Assembly: GCA_041655755.1 (NCBI GenBank)
Contig: JBBAEY010000090.1
Location: 1 to 8,054, forward strand
Source: JAAYFT01 sp041655755
GTDB lineage: Bacteria > Bacillota > Clostridia > Tissierellales > Tissierellaceae
Length of the DNA stretch: 8,054 nucleotides
Direction: 5' to 3'
Shown here: piece by piece, positions 1 through 5,311 of the stretch
Layout of the letters: each line of letters starts with the position of its first letter
Position numbering within the stretch: the stretch's first letter is position 1
Position numbers and translations under genes: made by a program
The notes under the pieces: model-generated
Seen by the model: the letters and a program-made list of their open reading frames with translations, nothing else
Told to the model about the DNA's origin: nothing
The model's database searches: none

Positions 1-371
1 CCATAGGCTCCCAGATAGTCTCCCTTGGCTAGGGGAATTAGGTATCTCTCCTTCTGCAGCTCATTCCCATACCTCCATATGGGCCAGCAGGCCAGAGATG
101 TATGGGCTGACAATATGACTCCAGTGGCCCCACAATGTCTTGATATTTCCTCTACGGCAATGGCATAGGCAATTTCATCCCCTCCTGCACCACCATATTC
201 TCGGGGAATTGATATTCCCATCATATCAAACCTTGACATTTTTTCCACAGTCTTTCTAGGGAATTCCCCAGTCTTATCAATTTCCGCTGCTATTGGCTTT
301 ACTTCCTTCTCTGCAAATTCCCTCATAATTCTCCTTATCATCCCTTGTTCCTTAGTTAAATTGAAATCCAC
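1..371 (-). CDS. acyl-CoA dehydrogenase (butyryl-CoA dehydrogenase-like), N-terminal part, runs off the window
   Basis: This is a flavoprotein that oxidises or reduces the alpha-beta bond of short acyl-CoAs; in clostridia the close relatives (Bcd) reduce crotonyl-CoA to butyryl-CoA with EtfAB. The 123 visible codons open with (M)DFNLTKEQ, the usual Bcd/AcdA beginning, followed by REFAEKEVKPIAAEIDKTGEF, the EYGGAGGDEIAYAIAVEEIS helix region and GVILSAHTSLA, all typical of the N-terminal helical domain. The window ends at GDYLGAYG, just before the FAD-contact segment normally reading LTEP. I chose the GTG start at 371 because it restores the family N-terminus and has an AGGGGG ribosome binding site 8 nt upstream; the frame stays open further up but offers no better start. 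Substrate length cannot be judged from this fragment. It has its own promoter region after the rex terminator and a Rex-type operator, which fits an NADH-linked fermentation role. Confidence 0.93.
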   Translation of the reverse strand, partial: MDFNLTKEQGMIRRIMREFAEKEVKPIAAEIDKTGEFPRKTVEKMSRFDMMGISIPREYGGAGGDEIAYAIAVEEISRHCGATGVILSAHTSLACWPIWRYGNELQKERYLIPLAKGDYLGAY

Positions 372-379
372 AGCCCATT

Positions 380-386
380 CCCCCTC
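380..386 (-). promoter_or_regulatory. ribosome binding site that fixes the GTG start of the acyl-CoA dehydrogenase
   Basis: GAGGGGG on the minus strand lies 8 nt before the GTG at 371. Two ATG triplets nearby (within the AATGGGC and TATGAGG stretches) are in other frames, so this site decides the unusual GTG start. Confidence 0.7.
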
Positions 387-413
387 ATAGATATTTCCTA
401 CACTTATACTATT

Positions 414-442
414 ATTATACTCTATGATTGTTAATTTTTCTA
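414..442 (-). promoter_or_regulatory. possible promoter of the acyl-CoA dehydrogenase gene
   Basis: A perfect TATAAT lies at 419-414 on the minus strand. Seventeen bases upstream is TAGAAA (442-437), a weak -35 with 4 of 6 consensus matches. An alternative is TTAACA (455-450) with AACAAT (432-427), also 17 bp apart, which would sit directly over the Rex-type half-sites. The region is very AT-rich, so chance matches are likely. Confidence 0.4.
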
Positions 443-448
443 CTATTA

Positions 449-466
449 TTGTTAATGTTTTATCAA
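449..466. promoter_or_regulatory. candidate Rex operator
   Basis: TTGTTAATGTTTTATCAA matches the clostridial Rex consensus TTGTTAA-N4-TTAACAA at 13 of 14 defined positions. It lies between the rex terminator and the acyl-CoA dehydrogenase start, about 80 bp upstream of that start. Another exact TTGTTAA half-site sits 21 bp away at 428-434. Known clostridial Rex regulons include butyryl-CoA synthesis genes, and rex itself is the neighbouring gene. The motif match is seen directly; binding is inferred. Confidence 0.65.
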
Positions 467-481
467 TTATTTATAAAAATA

Positions 482-506
482 ATACTTAACTATCAAAGTT
501 AAGTAT
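482..506 (-). terminator. rex transcription terminator (AT-rich hairpin)
   Basis: A perfect 10-bp inverted repeat, ATACTTAACT and AGTTAAGTAT, with a 5-nt loop lies 36 bp past the rex stop codon. On the minus strand it is followed by TATTTTTAT. The stem is AT-rich and so rather weak. On the plus strand it is followed by CGTTTTCTTGTTTTT, but no plus-strand gene ends here. Confidence 0.6.
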
Positions 507-542
507 CGTTTTCTTGTTTTTCTCTTTAAGTTAGTTTAAAAA

Positions 543-1199
543 CTATCTATTGTATTTTTCCTTTAAAAAATATGAAAGTATAAATAGGCTTTCGTTGAGT
601 CTGACATTCTCTACTATCATATCATCTGGTAGGTCTAAATCTGTTGGGGCGAAATTCCAGATGCCCTTGACTCCTGCCTCGATATAGGTTTCGGCCAGTT
701 CCTGGGCACTTTCTCTGGGAGATGTGATAATCCCTATCTCCACATCGTTTTCCCTGATAAAATCAATCATAGTGTCTACATCGCGTATTTCTATGTCCCT
801 AATCCTAAGGCCTATCAGCTTTGGATTTTTGTCAAATAAGGACAGTACCTTAAAGCCAGCGTCCTCAAAGCCTTTATAGTTTGCTATGGCCTGACCTAAG
901 TTCCCGGCGCCGACGATTACTGCCTTGTATACAGCGTCCAGTCCAAGAATCTTGCCTAGTTCTCCGTGTAATTCCTCCACATTATATCCATATCCCTGTT
1001 GACCAAAGCCTCCAAAGTTATTTAAATCCTGTCTAATTTGAGAAGCTGTAAATCCTGTCATCTTACTCAATTCCTGCGATGAAATTCGATTAATCCCCTT
1101 ATCTAGTAAATCTCCTAAATATCTGTAGTATTTAGGTAGTCTTCTGATAACAGTAATGGAAATCTTATTTTCTTTATCAGTTCTGTAATCTTTATCCAT
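543..1199 (-). CDS. rex: redox-sensing transcriptional repressor Rex
   Basis: Rex is a homodimeric DNA-binding protein that senses the NADH/NAD+ ratio; NADH binding releases it from operators of fermentation and NADH-oxidising genes. The 218-residue product matches the usual family length. Residues 1-80 form the winged-helix domain, with recognition helix TASQIRQDL (51-59) and the glycine-rich wing GGFGQQGYGY (63-72). A Rossmann NAD(H) domain follows, with VGAGNLGQA (96-104) and an acidic residue after the second strand (LFDKN, 121-125). WNFAP (181-185) and the C-terminal swapped helix (NESLFILSYFLKEKY) are also typical. The frame is open 17 codons further up, but I chose ATG 1199 because AGGTGG lies 9 nt before it and the upstream ATG at 1250 would fall inside the promoter. 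A degenerate Rex-like palindrome overlaps its -10 box, hinting at autoregulation. It reads towards the acyl-CoA dehydrogenase but is separated from it by a hairpin. Confidence 0.97.
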   Translation of the reverse strand: MDKDYRTDKENKISITVIRRLPKYYRYLGDLLDKGINRISSQELSKMTGFTASQIRQDLNNFGGFGQQGYGYNVEELHGELGKILGLDAVYKAVIVGAGNLGQAIANYKGFEDAGFKVLSLFDKNPKLIGLRIRDIEIRDVDTMIDFIRENDVEIGIITSPRESAQELAETYIEAGVKGIWNFAPTDLDLPDDMIVENVRLNESLFILSYFLKEKYNR

Positions 1200-1230
1200 T
1201 TTGCTACACCACCTACTATATTTTGTGTTT

Positions 1231-1259
1231 ATTATAACATCATGATACAATTATGTCAA
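1231..1259 (-). promoter_or_regulatory. proximal promoter of rex
   Basis: A perfect SigA promoter on the minus strand: TTGACA at 1259-1254, a 17-bp spacer, and TATAAT at 1236-1231. Transcription would begin near 1224, giving a 5' leader of about 25 nt with the AGGTGG ribosome binding site. Confidence 0.85.
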
Positions 1260-1298
1260 TTTTATATGTGACATTTTTCCCCATTATTTTTGAACTAG

Positions 1299-1327
1299 GT
1301 TATACTAATGGGCCTGTACTCTGTCAA
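1299..1327 (-). promoter_or_regulatory. second, distal promoter of rex
   Basis: TTGACA at 1327-1322 and TATAAC at 1304-1299 with a 17-bp spacer lie on the minus strand, immediately after the hairpin terminator of the upstream gene. Only rex lies downstream on this strand, so this appears to be a tandem promoter for it. No other reading frame that I recognise lies between it and rex. Confidence 0.65.
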
Positions 1328-1335
1328 TTAAGTAA

Positions 1336-1359
1336 AAAAACTCCCTTAAAGGAGTTTTT
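1336..1359 (-). terminator. terminator of the small selenoprotein gene (symmetrical)
   Basis: AAAAACTCC pairs with GGAGTTTTT around a 6-nt loop, and the minus-strand transcript runs into seven T. It starts 2 bp after the TAG stop of the gene at 1362-1649, so it is that gene's terminator. The A/T symmetry also makes it a possible plus-strand terminator, but no plus-strand gene ends here. Confidence 0.85.
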
Positions 1360-1361
1360 CG

Positions 1362-1649
1362 CTACAATATCAGCCCATCTACAGCCAAGGACTTCATCCA
1401 TAGAATTTTTCCATAGCTTACCCTTAGCTTGTTGTCTTCTGCCTTCATTCCCGCATATACATAGACATTTATATCCCCGCTTTTATACTGTTCAAAGTAT
1501 TTTTTATTTCTAGGCTCTCCCATTTCAACGAATGGTTGCATAGAAGCACATCAGCCAGTGCTTATTTTTCTTGCCATTATCTTAATGGACTTATCTGGCG
1601 ATTGTCTCTTTATATAGTCTGCAGCTTCCTTATCTATTTGTATTTCCAT
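1362..1649 (-). CDS. small HesB-like selenoprotein with a Sec-Cys motif (in-frame UGA)
   Basis: Read through the TGA at 1553-1551 as selenocysteine, this gives a 95-residue protein beginning MEIQIDKEAADYIKRQ and containing KISTG-U33-C34-ASMQPFVEMGEP. The N-terminal strand-helix, a glycine before the redox pair, the P-F-V-E-M-G-E-P segment and the late W-M-K-S-L-A-V-D-G strand resemble, from memory, the HesB-related small selenoproteins (TIGR01911, also called CC/Se motif proteins). There Sec replaces a Cys of the HesB/IscA-like fold. Cys34 is the only cysteine, so it cannot be a normal three-cysteine IscA scaffold; its job is unknown and probably redox- or Se/Fe-S-linked. The reading is supported by a TTGAAC-17-TATAAT promoter, GGAGG 7 nt before ATG 1649, a SECIS-like hairpin after the UGA, and a terminator 2 bp after TAG 1362. 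ATG 1655 is in frame but touches the ribosome binding site. If UGA were a stop, only a 32-residue peptide would be made. A nonsense-mutated pseudogene is the main alternative. Confidence 0.85.
1520..1535 (-). promoter_or_regulatory. bacterial SECIS-like hairpin downstream of the UGA
   Basis: On the minus strand, CCATT and AATGG form a 5-bp stem closed by the 6-nt loop CGTTGA. The G in the second loop position lies 21 nt after the UGA. A G among the first two loop bases at roughly 16-37 nt from UGA is the published bacterial SECIS rule. The short stem is a modest structure, and outer pairing (GCTT with GAGC) is possible but imperfect. Confidence 0.6.
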
Positions 1650-1679
1650 AGTCATCCCTCCAATGCAAATATTTCATAT

Positions 1680-1708
1680 ATTATACTACACTGGGGTATG
1701 GAGTTCAA
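1680..1708 (-). promoter_or_regulatory. promoter of the small selenoprotein gene
   Basis: TTGAAC at 1708-1703, a 17-bp spacer and TATAAT at 1685-1680 on the minus strand place the transcript start near 1673, about 25 nt before the ATG. A strong dedicated promoter argues that the UGA-split gene is active. Confidence 0.8.
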
Positions 1709-1735
1709 CAAGATAGTGTAATTTCATATGTTTTT

Positions 1736-1744
1736 TGGTACAAT
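1736..1744 (+). promoter_or_regulatory. extended -10 promoter of the ABC-F gene
   Basis: TGGTACAAT is an extended -10 (TGnTAnnnT) 33 bp before the ABC-F start. No good -35 lies 17 bp upstream (GTGTAA), which is usual for extended -10 promoters. It is divergent from the selenoprotein promoter; the two share the stretch 1662-1777. Confidence 0.5.
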
Positions 1745-1777
1745 GATTCTAGACAGAAAATTCGAGGAGGAAATTAG

Positions 1778-3682
1778 ATGTTAGTCCTTTCATGTAGCAA
1801 TCTAAGAAAAACCTATGTAGTAGATACTATCCTAGACAACTTAAGCTTTAATGTGGAAGACGGGGACAAAATAGGCCTTATCGGACTCAATGGCTCTGGC
1901 AAAACAACTTTATTTAATATATTAGCAGGGGAACTGGATTACGATAGGGGAGAATTGTATGTCCGAAAGGGCATAAAGATAGCCTATCTAAAGCAGCATA
2001 CAAAAATTCAAAGTAGCAATAGCCTTTTCCAAGAATGTTTGACTGTCTTTAAGCCCCTTATCGAGATGGAAAAATCTTTGAGGGAACTGGAAGAAGAGAT
2101 TGCCGACGAGGGCAATCGAGGGGATACGGATAGACTAAGGTCATTGATGGAAGACTACTCCCATAGGTCGGAGGAATTTACAGCACTAAATGGCTATGGA
2201 TATAAGTCAGAAATCAGGGGCACCTTAAAGGGTCTAGGCTTTCAGGAAGAGGATTTTGAAAAAGAAGTAAATATCCTAAGCGGTGGGCAAAAATCCCGTT
2301 TGGCACTGGCAAAATTGCTTCTGGAGAAGGCGGACATTATGCTGCTGGATGAGCCTACTAACCATCTGGATATCGACGCCATTAGCTGGCTTGAGAAGGT
2401 CCTTAAGGACTTTAAAGGGGCAGTCATGGTTATCTCCCACGACAGGTATTTTCTGGACAATGTTGCCAATAGGATATTTCATATAGAAAATTTGAAGCTC
2501 AATATCTACAATACCAATTACAGCGACTTTATGGTTAGAAGGAAAAGGGAACTGGAATTATATAAAAAACACTTTGAAGATCAACAGAAGGAAATTAAGA
2601 GACAGGAAGAAATCATCCTGAGATTTAAGTCCTATGGTGGCGAAAAGTACCATAGATTAGCCCAAAGCAGACAAAAGCTCCTGGACAAGATGAAAATCCT
2701 ATCTAGGCCCCAGGAAGAACAAAAAAGCAGAATCAGATTTGAACCTAAGATAAAGTCTGGCAGGGATGTACTTGCCCTAGAGAATATAGGTAAATCCTTT
2801 GGGGATTTTACCCTCCTCAAGGACATAAGCTTTAATATATATAGGGGTGAAAAGGTAGGGCTCATAGGTCCCAATGGCATAGGAAAGACCAGCCTCTTTA
2901 AAATAGTCCTTGGCCAAATCCAAAGGGATACGGGCAGTGTAAACCTAGGTCACAATGTTGTACCGGGCTATTTCGATCAGGAGATGTCCAGGCTAAATCT
3001 AGACAAGACCATAATGGACGAAATATGGGATGAAAATCCTAGATTTGACCACTTTAAGATAAGGTCCATCCTCAGCCAGTTCATGTTTATAGGCGACGAC
3101 ATATTTAAGGAAATTTCGGATTTAAGCGGTGGAGAAAAGGCCAGGCTTTCCCTGCTAAAACTGATGCTGTCCAAGTCCAACTTCCTTCTGATGGACGAAC
3201 CGACCAACCACCTGGATATAGATTCAAAGGAAGTTCTGGAAGAGGCCCTATTGGACTACCAGGGCACAGTATTTATCATCTCCCACGATAGATACTTCCT
3301 AAACAAGGTCACTGACAAGATACTGGAACTTACCAAGGAGGGGCTTGTCCAATACTTGGGAAACTACGACTACTATTTAGAAAAGAAAAATGAACCCGTC
3401 TACCAAGAGGAAGAGGAGGGCAAGACCAGGACCCAAATTCGCCTGGAAAAAAAAAGAGAAAGGGAAGTACTGAAGGAGGAGCGGGACAAGAGAAAATTAA
3501 TCGGTGAATTAGAAAAGGAAATTGCAAAAGAAGAAGAAAAATTAGAGGAGCTCGATATACTGCTCTGTCAGCCTGAAATCTACCAAAACCACCAGAAGGT
3601 TGTCGAATTAAGCAAAACTAGGGAACTAGGAGAAAAGAGGCTTGAAGCCCTATATAATCAGTGGATTTCCCTAACGGGATAA
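1778..3682 (+). CDS. ABC-F family ATPase, YdiF type (ribosome-associated, two ATP-binding domains)
   Basis: ABC-F proteins are soluble ATPases without membrane domains that bind the ribosomal E site and act on translation; some give resistance to 50S antibiotics. The 634-residue product has two complete cassettes. Cassette 1 has Walker A GLNGSGKT (36-43), signature LSGGQ (167-171), Walker B with DEPTNHLD (191-198, catalytic Glu192) and SHDR (220-223). Cassette 2 has GPNGIGKT (364-371), LSGGE (449-453), DEPTNHLD (473-480) and SHDR (502-505). The basic linker at about 240-325, with LRFKSYGGEKYHRLAQSRQK, is the P-site-tRNA interaction motif. The last 90 residues are charged coiled coil (EEEEGKT, then KKREREVLKEERDKR), a C-terminal extension seen in YdiF and Uup types. 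Start ATG 1778 has GAGGAGG 7 nt upstream. It converges on tsaD, as ydiF neighbours gcp in Bacillus subtilis. The sequence does not show whether it is a housekeeping factor or a resistance protein; the conserved location favours housekeeping. Confidence 0.95.
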   Translation: MLVLSCSNLRKTYVVDTILDNLSFNVEDGDKIGLIGLNGSGKTTLFNILAGELDYDRGELYVRKGIKIAYLKQHTKIQSSNSLFQECLTVFKPLIEMEKSLRELEEEIADEGNRGDTDRLRSLMEDYSHRSEEFTALNGYGYKSEIRGTLKGLGFQEEDFEKEVNILSGGQKSRLALAKLLLEKADIMLLDEPTNHLDIDAISWLEKVLKDFKGAVMVISHDRYFLDNVANRIFHIENLKLNIYNTNYSDFMVRRKRELELYKKHFEDQQKEIKRQEEIILRFKSYGGEKYHRLAQSRQKLLDKMKILSRPQEEQKSRIRFEPKIKSGRDVLALENIGKSFGDFTLLKDISFNIYRGEKVGLIGPNGIGKTSLFKIVLGQIQRDTGSVNLGHNVVPGYFDQEMSRLNLDKTIMDEIWDENPRFDHFKIRSILSQFMFIGDDIFKEISDLSGGEKARLSLLKLMLSKSNFLLMDEPTNHLDIDSKEVLEEALLDYQGTVFIISHDRYFLNKVTDKILELTKEGLVQYLGNYDYYLEKKNEPVYQEEEEGKTRTQIRLEKKREREVLKEERDKRKLIGELEKEIAKEEEKLEELDILLCQPEIYQNHQKVVELSKTRELGEKRLEALYNQWISLTG

Positions 3683-3694
3683 TAATTCCACAAG

Positions 3695-3835
3695 TAATCC
3701 ACAAGTTACGCACACTATCCACAGAACTATCCACAGCAAAAGGCCTAAAAAATCATGTTTTTCATAATTTTTCCACATTATCCACAGTTTTTTCAAGTAG
3801 TTTTAAATAGTATTCTGTGGACAAAATGTGGAAAA
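3695..3835. other. cluster of DnaA-box-like 9-mers between convergent genes
   Basis: Eight 9-mers match TTATNCACA with at most one mismatch in about 140 bp. Plus-oriented: TAATCCACA 3695, TTACGCACA 3706, CTATCCACA 3715, CTATCCACA 3727, TTTTCCACA 3769 and the perfect TTATCCACA 3778. Minus-oriented: TTGTCCACA (3824-3816) and TTTTCCACA (3835-3827). The region lies between the 3' ends of the ABC-F gene and tsaD, so it is not a promoter. I recall that in B. subtilis the gcp-ydiF intergenic region carries one of the few DnaA-box clusters outside oriC. A DnaA titration or replication-control site is the likely role; it is not oriC itself as far as the window shows (no dnaA or dnaN, no clear unwinding element). 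Confidence 0.75.
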
Positions 3836-3838
3836 ATT
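3766..3838. repeat. large inverted repeat built from DnaA-box-like sites
   Basis: AATTTTTCCACATT (3766-3779) is the exact reverse complement of AATGTGGAAAAATT (3825-3838). Just inside, TCCACAG (3781-3787) pairs with CTGTGGA (3815-3821). One base on the left and three on the right are unpaired, and the loop is 27 nt. It could serve as a hairpin between the two convergent genes, although no T-run follows directly on either strand. It may equally reflect head-to-head DnaA sites. Confidence 0.6.
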
Positions 3839-3849
3839 GTTGAAATATG

Positions 3850-4854
3850 TCAATTAAAAGCTAGGTTTGGTACTACAGCCAGTTGTAAATCGTCGATATT
3901 TCCCTCACCATAGTTGTAGTAGGCGGCGGAAGCTATCATAGCTGCATTGTCCGTACAAAGCATCCTAGAGGGATAAAATATCCTTATGCCCTCTTCCAAT
4001 CCCCTTTTTTCCATCATATCCCTCAATCCTTGATTGGCAGCTACCCCTCCCGCCAAAACGATCTTGTCCATTTTTCTCTCCCTTGCCAGCCTAAAGGACT
4101 TTTCAACCAGGACATCCAAGACTGCCTGCTGAAAAGATGCTGCCACATCCTCTATGATTATTTCCTGGCCTTTTTGCTTGGCCTGATTTAAATAGTTCAA
4201 TACTGCTGTCTTGAGACCGCTGAAACTAAAATCATAGGATTTGGGCTCAAGCATTACCCTAGGGAAAGCTATGGCATCCTTATTTCCCTTTTGAGCTAGA
4301 CTGTCTATTACAGGTCCACCGGGATAGGGAAGTCCTAGGGATCTTGCCACCTTGTCAAAGGCTTCTCCCGCCGCGTCATCCCTTGTCCTACCTATTATTT
4401 CATATTCTGTATATCCATTTACCTGAACTAGATAGCTGTGCCCCCCCGATACTATAAGGCTGGTAAAGGGAGGTTCAAGCTCCTTGTGTTCTATATAATT
4501 TGCACATACATGCCCCTCAATATGGTTAACCCCCACTAGGGGAAGATCTAGGCCATAGGCAAGGGCCTTGGCAGTGGAAATGCCAATTAAAAGAGCCCCC
4601 ACCAAACCCGGCCCCCGGGTCACAGCCACTAAATCTATGTCGGCAAACCTTACATTTGCAGCATCTAGGGCCTCTTGTAGAATTTGATTTATATTCTCTA
4701 TATGTTTTCTGGAGGCCACCTCCGGTACTACTCCCCCAAATTTTCTATGTATCTCTATTTGAGAGGATATGATATTTGACAGGACCTGACGCCCATCTTT
4801 TAAAACTGCGACAGATGTTTCATCGCAGGATGTCTCTATTGCAAGGGTAAGCAT
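3850..4854 (-). CDS. tsaD: tRNA N6-threonylcarbamoyl-adenosine transferase TsaD (Kae1/Gcp/YgjD family)
   Basis: TsaD transfers the threonylcarbamoyl group from threonylcarbamoyl-AMP to A37 of ANN-decoding tRNAs, working with TsaB and TsaE in the cytoplasm. The 334-residue protein is full length. It starts LTLAIETSCDETS (ASKHA ATPase phosphate-1 loop), has the metal-binding pair His111 and His115 in NHIEGH, SGGHS (136-140), the GRTRDDAAGEAFDK loop (155-168), YPGGP (177-181), AGGVAAN (268-274) and CTDNAAMIA with metal ligand Asp302. I chose ATG 4854 because the family begins at MxxLAIETSCDET and GAGGTGAT precedes it at 4 nt. A start at 4884 would add ten unconserved residues and overlap rimI. 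It is the last gene of the tsaE-tsaB-rimI-tsaD unit, 14 nt after rimI. Confidence 0.97.
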   Translation of the reverse strand: MLTLAIETSCDETSVAVLKDGRQVLSNIISSQIEIHRKFGGVVPEVASRKHIENINQILQEALDAANVRFADIDLVAVTRGPGLVGALLIGISTAKALAYGLDLPLVGVNHIEGHVCANYIEHKELEPPFTSLIVSGGHSYLVQVNGYTEYEIIGRTRDDAAGEAFDKVARSLGLPYPGGPVIDSLAQKGNKDAIAFPRVMLEPKSYDFSFSGLKTAVLNYLNQAKQKGQEIIIEDVAASFQQAVLDVLVEKSFRLARERKMDKIVLAGGVAANQGLRDMMEKRGLEEGIRIFYPSRMLCTDNAAMIASAAYYNYGEGNIDDLQLAVVPNLAFN

Positions 4855-4868
4855 AAAATCACCTCTAT

Positions 4869-5306
4869 CTAAAATTCTTTCCACATTATAAGGGCATCTT
4901 CATCTGCATAGTAATTTGGTCTGATACCCGAATCCTTAAAACCGTACTTCCTATACAAGCCTTGGGCAGCTGTATTGGACCTTCTAACTTCTAGGGTCAT
5001 GGCCCTTATCTTCCTATCTATACATATATCTATTAGACCCTCCACCAATTTTTTGCCTAGGCCCAGTCCCCTGTATTTGCTTTCCACAGCTATATTGGTT
5101 ATGTGCCCTTCGTCTATTATGAGCCATATACCCCCATATCCTACAACCAGGCCATCTAGCTCGGCTACTATATACCTGGCCAGTTGATTTGACGTTATCT
5201 CCAAGAGAAAGGAATTCTTTGGCCAGGGGCTGGTAAAGGAATCTTCCTCTATTTCCATTATCCTATCTAAATCTCTTTCTTCCATTCTGCGAATGGCTAT
5301 GTCCAT
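4869..5306 (-). CDS. rimI: ribosomal protein bS18 alanine N-acetyltransferase RimI (GNAT)
   Basis: A 145-residue GNAT-fold acetyltransferase that moves acetyl from acetyl-CoA to a protein N-terminus, classically Ala of ribosomal protein bS18. The start IAIRRMEERDLDRIMEIEEDSFTSPWP is characteristic of RimI. HITNIAVESKYRGLGLGKKL (68-87) carries the acetyl-CoA pyrophosphate loop RGLGLG (79-84), and TLEVRRSNTAAQGLYRKYGF (104-123) contains the conserved Glu106 and catalytic-type Tyr118. The ATG at 5306 has AAGGAG 8 nt upstream, and that site includes the end of tsaB, with only 5 nt between tsaB stop and this start, so the two are translationally linked. RimI is commonly placed between tsaB and tsaD in Firmicutes; in some bacteria the enzyme acetylates other proteins, and substrates here are inferred. 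Confidence 0.93.
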   Translation of the reverse strand: MDIAIRRMEERDLDRIMEIEEDSFTSPWPKNSFLLEITSNQLARYIVAELDGLVVGYGGIWLIIDEGHITNIAVESKYRGLGLGKKLVEGLIDICIDRKIRAMTLEVRRSNTAAQGLYRKYGFKDSGIRPNYYADEDALIMWKEF

Positions 5307-5311
5307 AGCAA

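Noticed and set aside
1253..1513. Plus-strand open frame of 86 codons
   Set aside because: It has no ribosome binding site, runs through the rex promoters and a terminator hairpin, and is antisense to the downstream half of the selenoprotein gene, which has far better support.
1362..1649. Reading the UGA-split gene as a pseudogene
   Set aside because: The only defect is one TGA placed at a UC redox motif, and promoter, ribosome binding site and terminator are intact. A decayed gene would usually show further damage. It remains the main alternative until sel genes are confirmed.
1536..1721. Plus-strand open frame of 61 codons
   Set aside because: It is antisense to the first part of the selenoprotein gene and its promoter, with no ribosome binding site and no recognisable product.
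3684..3692. AATTCCACA as a further DnaA box
   Set aside because: It has three mismatches to TTATNCACA, so it was not counted.
3683..3849. A chromosomal replication origin (oriC)
   Set aside because: DnaA boxes are present, but there is no dnaA, dnaN or rpmH nearby and no clear AT-rich 13-mer array. A titration or control cluster fits better.
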